Shown here: piece after piece, positions 11,412 to 16,274 of the stretch
Position numbering within the stretch: the stretch's first letter is position 1
How the letters are laid out: every line of letters starts with the position of its first letter
Origin: Chaera sp964544355
GTDB taxonomy: Bacteria; Patescibacteriota; Saccharimonadia; Saccharimonadales; Saccharimonadaceae
Assembly: GCA_964544355.1 (NCBI GenBank)
Contig: CAZJAI010000005.1
Coordinates: 1 to 16,274, forward strand
DNA length: 16,274 nt
Direction of reading: 5' to 3'
Translations under genes and position numbers: made by a program
Notes under the pieces: model-generated
What the model was told of the DNA's origin: nothing
What the model saw: the letters and a program-made list of their open reading frames with translations, nothing else
Databases searched by the model: none

Positions 11412-12019
11412 GGCTGGCTCCTTACGGGCGGCGGCTGTACGGGCACGGCAGTCGGCTCTTGCAGTTTGGCTTTAAGGGTGGCCACCCTGGCGGCGTATTC
11501 GTCAATCAGCCGCTGCATGGCGTCAACGTCGTTCTTAAGCTGCTTACGCTTGTCACGCGCCTGCACCAGCTGCTGGTAAAAACTGACCGGCTGTTCGGAG
11601 CAGTTGATTTTAATGACCTGCTCAAGCGTGTTCTCGTAGTCGGTGTAGTTGCCGTAAAAAGTAGTGAAACTTTTTTGCAACTCTGTCGCAATTTCATTCA
11701 GCCGCGGTTCGTTAATCTTGTTATAAGCCAATCGCCCGTTGAAGGCAGCCATCAGCCTTAAGGTTTCCTCGTAGCTGCGGCCGCGGTTGGTTCTGGCTAC
11801 CACGTCGCTGCGCTGAATCCGCTGCAGGTTGCTCTGAGCGTCAACGCAGTTTTGGCGTATCGTGGCGATTTTCTGCTCGGTTAAGGAAGCGGTGGAGCCG
11901 GCGGACTGGGCCAGCAAAGGACCAAAAACCAGCAAAGCGCCCAAAAAAGAGACGCCAGACAGAACGGCATAGCGGCGCTTTAAGATAATTGATTCGATTC
12001 GGTTGAGTGCGTGGGACAT
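11408..12019 (-). CDS. Membrane-anchored coiled-coil protein of unknown function
   Basis: A 203-residue protein with a short basic N-terminus, a hydrophobic segment at about 19-39 (AVLSGVSFLGALLVFGPLLA) that could be a membrane anchor or an uncleaved signal sequence, and an exported helical region with heptad-like stretches (RIQRSDVVART..., LVQARDKRKQLKNDVDAMQRLIDE, split here). Two cysteines (RQNCVDAQ and KINCSEQP) could form a disulfide outside the cell. The C-terminus is proline-rich (VPVQPPPVRSQP). No family recognised. It starts four bases after the upstream dehydratase gene and overlaps the next gene by four bases, so the three are almost certainly co-translated. Confidence 0.72.
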   Translation of the reverse strand: MSHALNRIESIILKRRYAVLSGVSFLGALLVFGPLLAQSAGSTASLTEQKIATIRQNCVDAQSNLQRIQRSDVVARTNRGRSYEETLRLMAAFNGRLAYNKINEPRLNEIATELQKSFTTFYGNYTDYENTLEQVIKINCSEQPVSFYQQLVQARDKRKQLKNDVDAMQRLIDEYAARVATLKAKLQEPTAVPVQPPPVRSQP

Positions 12020-12023
12020 GTCT

Positions 12024-12353
12024 TTAAGACTGATCGGCGAGGGAACCGGCTATTAACCCGTCTAACTCTCTGGCCAGGCGAACGTCGGCATCGGTAATGC
12101 CGCCGGCTTCATGGGTGGTCAGCGCGATCTCGACCTCGCCGTAGCGCAAAGTGATCTCCGGATGATGATTGTGCCGCCTGGCCGCTTGGACGATTTTGCC
12201 AACCAAGTCAAAGCCTTCGTCAAAACCGGGGGTTTCAACCACCCTCACCAGTCCCCGGCCGGGCAGCGCCGACCAGCCGACATTAAGCGATGCCACAGCG
12301 GTTTTTAATGCGTCGCCGGCCAGAGCCTCGTAGCGCGTTGGTTCGTCTGCCAT
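12024..12353 (-). CDS. Pterin-4a-carbinolamine dehydratase-like protein
   Basis: A 109-residue protein of the PCD/DCoH family, which dehydrates 4a-hydroxytetrahydrobiopterin in partnership with aromatic amino acid hydroxylases. Seen: the conserved N-terminal block ending in GW..LPGRGLVRVVETPGFDEGFDLVGKI (split: GWSALPGRGLVRV and ETPGFDEGFDLVGKI), then the catalytic His63-His64-Pro-Glu, the tyrosine a few residues later and His81, with the spacing of the family pattern. Length is typical. No hydroxylase or pterin biosynthesis gene is in the window; in bacteria lacking hydroxylases, members have been tied to other pterin or molybdopterin roles. A -10-like TACAAT lies eight bases before the ATG, and an AAGG between them could alternatively act as a ribosome site. 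First gene of a three-gene unit with two membrane proteins. Confidence 0.88.
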   Translation of the reverse strand: MADEPTRYEALAGDALKTAVASLNVGWSALPGRGLVRVVETPGFDEGFDLVGKIVQAARRHNHHPEITLRYGEVEIALTTHEAGGITDADVRLARELDGLIAGSLADQS

Positions 12354-12361
12354 ATAACCTT

Positions 12362-12367
12362 ATTGTA
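12362..12367 (-). promoter_or_regulatory. -10 box of the dehydratase operon (near-leaderless)
   Basis: TACAAT on the minus strand, eight bases before the ATG at 12353. A weak TTGGCC lies 18 bases upstream. The predicted start of transcription is within one or two bases of the start codon. Confidence 0.5.
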
Positions 12368-12392
12368 ACCCTTTAGGCAACCGCGGGCCAAC

Positions 12393-12414
12393 AAAACCGT
12401 GTATGCCTATACGG
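12393..12414 (-). terminator. Probable rho-independent terminator after the PEGA/propeller gene
   Basis: Minus strand: CC-GTAT-AGGC-ATAC-AC-GG (12414-12397), a small stem with a two-base bulge, followed by TTTTG. A second, stronger hairpin, TAGGCGG/CCGCCTA (12429-12435 with 12442-12448), overlaps the stop codon of the same gene just upstream but has no U-run. Together they separate this gene from the dehydratase operon. Confidence 0.5.
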
Positions 12415-12445
12415 ATGCGCAATGCCTGTAGGCGGGTCAGGCCGC

Positions 12446-14269
12446 CTAGTTAACGCTGTAGTAGTCGTTATACGGAGCAGAGATATCGGTAATTTTACGA
12501 GGCTCGCCGCCGCGCAGCGACAGCACGTAATCGGACCAAACGCCGCCGGGCGAAAAAGCCGAATAAACCAGATTGGTTGAGTCCGCGAAACGCAGATTGC
12601 CCAATCCCCAGGAAGCCGACAGCCTGGCCAGCTGCCTGTCCTTGCCGTCAGGCTGGCGCACGCTTAAGGTTAGCCGGCTGTCAATGATCTGGCTAAAAAC
12701 CCTGTCGCCGCCCCCGGACACGGCGGGCCAGAAAGTTATACCGCTGACCGGTGGCTGGGCCACCTGTCTAATTTGGTTGGAATCGGAATTAAACTCGCTC
12801 CAGGCGCCGCCGGCGCGGCCGCCATAGGCAAAGCGGTTAAAATCGGTCCGCACCAGTTGATCCACGCCGCTGGCTAGCGAGCGCACCGGGCCACCCGAAG
12901 GCGCCCAATAGATCGTCCTGCCGGACTGATTAACGCCCGGCATGTATGGCGGTATCTCGCTCATGAGCACGCCGTTGTCGGCTAGGTACGTGGTTGATAC
13001 GCTGCCGCGCCCGTTATAAATTTCGTTCATCCGGCCGGTGGACAGGTTATAGGTAGCTACGCGCGTATTGGTTGAATTGCTTTTATCGGGGTAGTAAGAA
13101 TAGCTGTATGTCAGCCAGTCGCCCGACCAGCCCACGATGTTGGTAAACAGGCCGCCTTCGTCAATTTTCTGGTAGGCCCCCGAGGTTAAATCAACCTTAT
13201 AAACCTTACCGATAGTGTAGGCGTTGGTCGGATCTTTAACGCCTTCGCGCCCGGATACCATAACACCGTACTTGCCCGACGGCGAAACGCTGAATTCAAA
13301 CTTGTTGTTATCATTGGGCGAACTTTTGACCAACAACTTAACGTCGCCGCCGTCCAGCTGACTGCTGTAAATGCCGTAGCCGCCGTCCCGGTTGCTGACA
13401 AAGTAATCGCGCGCCGAGGGCACGAAACTGACGTTTTGCGGCGGGCCGGTGATCGGCAGAGTGAAGGTTTTGCCAGTAAAATCGCTGGCAAACGTCGCCG
13501 TTACGCTCACCTGGTTATTGTCGGCCGGCGGAGCGATTACGGTGACTTTGCCGGAAGCGTCGGGCGTGACCGCGCGGTCGGCCACAACGTATTGGCCGGC
13601 CGTGATCGGCAGGCCGCTAACCCAGTCCCGCGCCATAAAGCTAACTGGCGTGCCAACGGCTTTAAGGCTAGCTACCACCGGCGAAGTTTGCCGCTTCATC
13701 AAAAAACCAAAAAGAGGATTAAAACTTACCTCGGCGGTGGTCTGGTACGAGCTGTAACCCTGCTTACTGACGGTAACCTGGTAGCGGCCGAACCTCAATC
13801 CGCTGATCGTCAGCTTGTCGGCCTGGCCCGAGTCGTAGGTTTTGCCGTCGATCTGCACCAAGAAGCGCTTGATGGTGGCGCGGGGACTGCCTTGGCCGGA
13901 AGCCTCGTCTTGGCTGGCGATTTCCAGGCTGCCCCTAACGCCCATCAAATTGAGCGCCAGATTGCGGCTGGCCGGTACGAACCAGGCGGCAATCAGTAAC
14001 GCCACCAGTAATACCGCGCCGGCAATCAATTGCTTTTTCGAGGGGCGCCAAGGCCGCCGTTTGGCGGTATCTGCCCCCGCCTGGCGCTGTTTTTCGGCTT
14101 CGGCCCGTTCCTCGGGCGTCAGATGGTGCGGCAGTTGCGACTGGTTGGCCTTTTTGGGCGGCTCATCCGCTTCGGCCAGCCTGGCCGCGGCGTCAGCCGC
14201 CTCTTCTATGGCGGTGATGTCGCCACTAACCGAGTCCTGCTCGGGCGTTTTGTCTGGCCGGTCCGGCAT
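12446..14269 (-). CDS. Membrane-anchored PEGA-domain and beta-propeller-like protein
   Basis: A 607-residue envelope protein. Residues 1-78 are polar, acidic then basic, and probably cytoplasmic and disordered; a transmembrane helix follows at about 81-98 (LIAGAVLLVALLIAAWFV). Outside the membrane comes a PEGA-like domain (FLVQIDGKTYDSG...LTISGLRFGRYQVTVSKQGY), a second beta-rich region, and from about 290 to the end a repeated pattern of short strands with WD40/TolB-like propeller features (FSVSPSGKYGVMVSG, VYKVDLTSG, VATYNLSTG, IYWAPSGG, LSLRGGEPRKI). PEGA domains are linked to surface and cell-wall proteins; the ligand is unknown. An AGGGG precedes the ATG by seven or eight bases. It lies 98 bases after aspS and may have its own promoter. 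Confidence 0.8.
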   Translation of the reverse strand: MPDRPDKTPEQDSVSGDITAIEEAADAAARLAEADEPPKKANQSQLPHHLTPEERAEAEKQRQAGADTAKRRPWRPSKKQLIAGAVLLVALLIAAWFVPASRNLALNLMGVRGSLEIASQDEASGQGSPRATIKRFLVQIDGKTYDSGQADKLTISGLRFGRYQVTVSKQGYSSYQTTAEVSFNPLFGFLMKRQTSPVVASLKAVGTPVSFMARDWVSGLPITAGQYVVADRAVTPDASGKVTVIAPPADNNQVSVTATFASDFTGKTFTLPITGPPQNVSFVPSARDYFVSNRDGGYGIYSSQLDGGDVKLLVKSSPNDNNKFEFSVSPSGKYGVMVSGREGVKDPTNAYTIGKVYKVDLTSGAYQKIDEGGLFTNIVGWSGDWLTYSYSYYPDKSNSTNTRVATYNLSTGRMNEIYNGRGSVSTTYLADNGVLMSEIPPYMPGVNQSGRTIYWAPSGGPVRSLASGVDQLVRTDFNRFAYGGRAGGAWSEFNSDSNQIRQVAQPPVSGITFWPAVSGGGDRVFSQIIDSRLTLSVRQPDGKDRQLARLSASWGLGNLRFADSTNLVYSAFSPGGVWSDYVLSLRGGEPRKITDISAPYNDYYSVN

Positions 14270-14319
14270 TTTTAAACCCCCTGGTTTATTTAAAAATACA
14301 ACTTACGCTTATCCTACCT

Positions 14320-14359
14320 GATACGGCGGATTGAAAGCAATAGGTTTTCGGGCCGTATC
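14320..14359. other. Inverted repeat between aspS and the PEGA gene
   Basis: GATACGGC at 14320-14327 pairs with GCCGTATC at 14352-14359 (8 bp) around a 24-base loop; within the loop ATTG-AAAG-CAAT could form a small inner stem. It begins just after the aspS stop on the minus strand. No U-run follows on either strand, so it may be a 3' end or processing hairpin rather than a terminator. Confidence 0.45.
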
Positions 14360-14367
14360 TTGGGCGG

Positions 14368-15678
14368 TCAGGGAGCCAGGCGATGCACGTCGCGCGGGAA
14401 CAGCGTGGCCTCTTTGACGTTGCCCAGCCCGATGATTTTTTGCACGAAGCGGTCGATGCCAAAGCCAAAGCCGCCATGGGGGGGCAGCCCGGCAGCGAAA
14501 GCTTGCAGATAGTACTTGAACCCCGGATGTTGCGGGTCTATGCCCTTGTCCCGCATTTGCTTGAGCAGCTGCTCCAGACGATGTTCGCGTTGGGGGCAGC
14601 TGGCGATCTCTACCCCGCGAAACAACAGATCAGCCCATAAAACGGTGCCGGGGTCTTTAGGGTTGATCATTTGGTAGAACTTATGGGACTCGATTGGAAA
14701 ATCGGTTACGAACACCGCTTCCGAGCCGTCAGCCTGCTTGGCGTGGTCGCAAATCCAGCGCTCCTCGGCCGGCAGCAAGTCTTTCTCTTTGGTGGTGTCC
14801 TGGCCGGCAGCCTGGCTATAGAGCCGGTGCACCTCCGCCACCTTGTACCTGGGGAACTTTTTGGTAAGCGTTAGCGGCGGCGCCTGAAGACTCTTAAGCA
14901 ATGCCGCCTGATCGCCGTAAAGCCGAGTCAACACCTGGTAAACCATGTCCTCGGCCACCGTCAGCACGTCCTCGTGCGACTTAATAAAGCCAAGCTCGAC
15001 ATCCAGCATGGTTGATTCGCTCATATGCCTGGTGGTCATGCTGGGCTCCGCCCGAAAGGCCGGACCGATCTCGAACACCCGCTCAAAAGCTCCCACCATA
15101 ATCTGCTTGTAAAGCTGCGGGCTTTGGGCCAGAGTCGCCTCCTGGCCAAAATAGTCGGTTTTAAATACCTCGGCCCCCCCTTCGGCGGCACCGGCCAGCA
15201 GTTTGGGCGTTTGGATTTCTACGAACTCATTGTCCGTCAGGTACTGGCGGATCAGCCGGTTCACCTGAGCGCGCAGCCGAAAAATGGCCTGCTCGCCCGG
15301 GTTGCGCAAGTTAAGCACCCGGTTCTCGAAAAGCGTGTCAAGATTGTCCGGCGAATGGTTGATCGGCTTGTCTATTTCAATCGCCGGCACCTCGGTAACC
15401 GGCACCAGTACCTCTACGGAAGCGTCGCGCAGCTCGGCGCCGCCCGGCGCTCTCTGGTCGCTAGCAACCTGGCCGGTCAGCTTTAAGACGGTGCTAACCT
15501 GCAAATTACGCAATTTCTCCAACTCTTCATCGCGGCTGATAACTGCTTGGGCCAGGCCCCGTCTGTCTCTGATCACCACAAAATTCAGCCCGCCTAAAAT
15601 GCGTTTTTTATGCAGCCAGCCCGACAGGCTGACCGTTTGGCCGGCATGGGCTGCCAGATCGTCGGATAAAGTTCTCAT
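14368..15678 (-). CDS. aspS: Aspartyl-tRNA synthetase, archaeal type, probably non-discriminating
   Basis: A 436-residue class II synthetase that charges aspartate onto tRNA. The N-terminal OB fold (about 15-95) binds the anticodon; the catalytic domain has the motif 2 region FRAE...TTRH and motif 3 HGGFGFGIDRF near the C-terminus. The length and absence of the bacterial GAD insertion mark the archaeal/AspRS2 type. Two residues known to decide tRNA specificity are readable: His23 (GWLH) and Pro78 (APGG). In non-discriminating enzymes these positions are typically His and Pro, while discriminating archaeal enzymes have Trp and Lys. It should therefore also form Asp-tRNA-Asn, which GatCAB would amidate. 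The start overlaps the stop of the upstream CBS-domain gene (ATGA), so translation is coupled. Confidence 0.93.
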   Translation of the reverse strand: MRTLSDDLAAHAGQTVSLSGWLHKKRILGGLNFVVIRDRRGLAQAVISRDEELEKLRNLQVSTVLKLTGQVASDQRAPGGAELRDASVEVLVPVTEVPAIEIDKPINHSPDNLDTLFENRVLNLRNPGEQAIFRLRAQVNRLIRQYLTDNEFVEIQTPKLLAGAAEGGAEVFKTDYFGQEATLAQSPQLYKQIMVGAFERVFEIGPAFRAEPSMTTRHMSESTMLDVELGFIKSHEDVLTVAEDMVYQVLTRLYGDQAALLKSLQAPPLTLTKKFPRYKVAEVHRLYSQAAGQDTTKEKDLLPAEERWICDHAKQADGSEAVFVTDFPIESHKFYQMINPKDPGTVLWADLLFRGVEIASCPQREHRLEQLLKQMRDKGIDPQHPGFKYYLQAFAAGLPPHGGFGFGIDRFVQKIIGLGNVKEATLFPRDVHRLAP

Positions 15679-16274
15679 ACGTCCTCTTTTTGCTTGGGTT
15701 GGTTAATCTGGCGCGGATTGGCCTCGGCGACCGCCCTCAGATCGTGAAAGGCGTCGAATTCGTCAATGATTTTGCGGCCCAGCAGCGCCTCGACCACATC
15801 CTCCAAACTCAGCAGTCCTACGGTTTCACGATACCGGTTAACTACTATAAACAGGTGGTGCTGGGTGCGCAAGAAGGCGTAAAGGGCGTGCTCCAGGCTC
15901 TGGTCTTCGCGGATATAATACACCTCCGGCCTCATGGCCGCGGTAACCTTGCGGTTATTCTCGGGCTTCAGCGGCAGCAGATCACGCATATACAGCATGC
16001 CCACCACCTGATCAATCCGCCCAAGCTGCATTACCGGAAAGCGGCTGTGGCCGGTTTTATGCAGACGATCGAGCACCACCGGGCCCAGCGTCTCGTCGGT
16101 GCTGACGCTGTCGATCATCGACCGCGGCGTCATAATTTGGCCGACCAGCTTATCTTTAAACCTTAAGCCGTTCTCGATCAGGCTCAGCTCGTTCTCGTCC
16201 AGTACCTGGGCCGACCGGCGGGCCAGCTCTATCAATTCGTCTTTAGATTCCAACCTGTGAAACCTGGCGGCAGC
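15675..16274 (-). CDS. CNNM/CorC-like CBS-pair protein, C-terminal part (cut by window edge)
   Basis: The minus-strand frame is open to the window edge (AAARFHRLESKDELIEL...), so the TTG at 16253 is not a true start and the N-terminal membrane domain (DUF21/CNNM) lies outside. What is seen: the linker helix (ENELSLIENGLRFKDKLVGQ), the MTPR motif that opens the first CBS domain, a first CBS repeat ending near VGMLYMRDLLPL, and a second one ending in TVGLLSLEDVVEALLGRKI. In this family the CBS pair binds adenine nucleotides and gates Mg2+ or related transport by the membrane domain. The protein stops about 30 residues after the CBS pair, so the CorC/HlyC domain common in bacterial members is missing. 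The stop TGA overlaps the aspS start. Confidence 0.88.
   Translation of the reverse strand, partial: AAARFHRLESKDELIELARRSAQVLDENELSLIENGLRFKDKLVGQIMTPRSMIDSVSTDETLGPVVLDRLHKTGHSRFPVMQLGRIDQVVGMLYMRDLLPLKPENNRKVTAAMRPEVYYIREDQSLEHALYAFLRTQHHLFIVVNRYRETVGLLSLEDVVEALLGRKIIDEFDAFHDLRAVAEANPRQINQPKQKEDV

Noticed and set aside
13436..13999. 187-codon plus-strand open frame
   Set aside because: Lies wholly antisense to the PEGA/propeller gene, whose domains and codon use are clearly real; the same applies to other long antisense frames over the ATPase, aspS and murC.
16251..16253. TTG as start of the CBS-pair protein
   Set aside because: The frame stays open to the window edge with residues typical of the linker after the membrane domain, so the protein is cut by the window rather than starting here.
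1..16274. UGA recoding to glycine or tryptophan
   Set aside because: TGA ends several well-defined genes in exact overlaps (15675-15677, 11408-11410, 2329-2331), so it acts as a stop.
1..16274. CRISPR array, insertion sequence, prophage or defence system
   Set aside because: No spaced direct repeats, transposase, phage structural gene or recognisable defence protein is present.

Overview
This window most resembles a compact genome from the candidate phyla radiation (Patescibacteria), possibly a Saccharibacteria-like lineage. That placement is an inference from gene style and I hold it at modest confidence. The supporting points are: short, tightly packed genes; an archaeal-type aspartyl-tRNA synthetase with the residues of the non-discriminating type; a PEGA plus beta-propeller envelope protein; a CBS-pair (CNNM-like) protein with no C-terminal CorC/HlyC domain; and many small one- or two-helix membrane proteins of unknown role. 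TGA is used as a normal stop, so this is not one of the lineages that read UGA as glycine. Most genes are visibly GC-rich. The exception is an AT-rich TrmH-like methyltransferase gene at 2992-3630.

Layout. (1) 1-1603, plus: end of an ATP-cone protein, then a flavin disulfide oxidoreductase. (2) 1668-2745, minus: a single-RRM RNA-binding protein with its own terminator, an initiator tRNA under a consensus promoter, and an FtsB/DivIC-like division protein. (3) 2820-2895, plus: a second CAT-anticodon tRNA, probably tRNA-Ile2. (4) 2992-4541: the AT-rich methyltransferase, a PEBP-family protein, and a YggT-like membrane protein whose 3' end overlaps the PEBP gene. (5) 4626-7087, minus: a metal-response operon of a CsoR/RcnR-family repressor followed by a P1B-type ATPase, driven by a promoter whose spacer is a C/G-tract operator. 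(6) 7214-8690, minus: three small proteins of unknown function. (7) 8820-11031, plus: murC and an MscS-type channel. (8) 11046-12353, minus: a pterin carbinolamine dehydratase-like gene followed by two coupled envelope proteins. (9) 12446-16274, minus: the PEGA/propeller protein, aspS, and the end of a CNNM-like protein overlapping aspS.

How the parts work together. The clearest functional unit is the metal operon: the repressor should sit on its own promoter and release it when metal binds, so that the ATPase exports the metal. The predicted sensor ligands (Cys-His-His plus His3) and the ATPase's CPD motif do not match the textbook copper pairing, which makes the true metal an open question. 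The two tRNAs and the non-discriminating AspRS suggest a translation system that depends on downstream tRNA modification (lysidine on tRNA-Ile2, amidation of Asp-tRNA-Asn).

Promoters are unusually readable here. Several protein genes have a good -10 box 6-11 bases before the start codon, which implies leaderless mRNAs; others have clear Shine-Dalgarno sites and leaders. I found no CRISPR array, insertion sequence, rRNA, prophage or defence cassette. Most of the window is housekeeping or envelope content.
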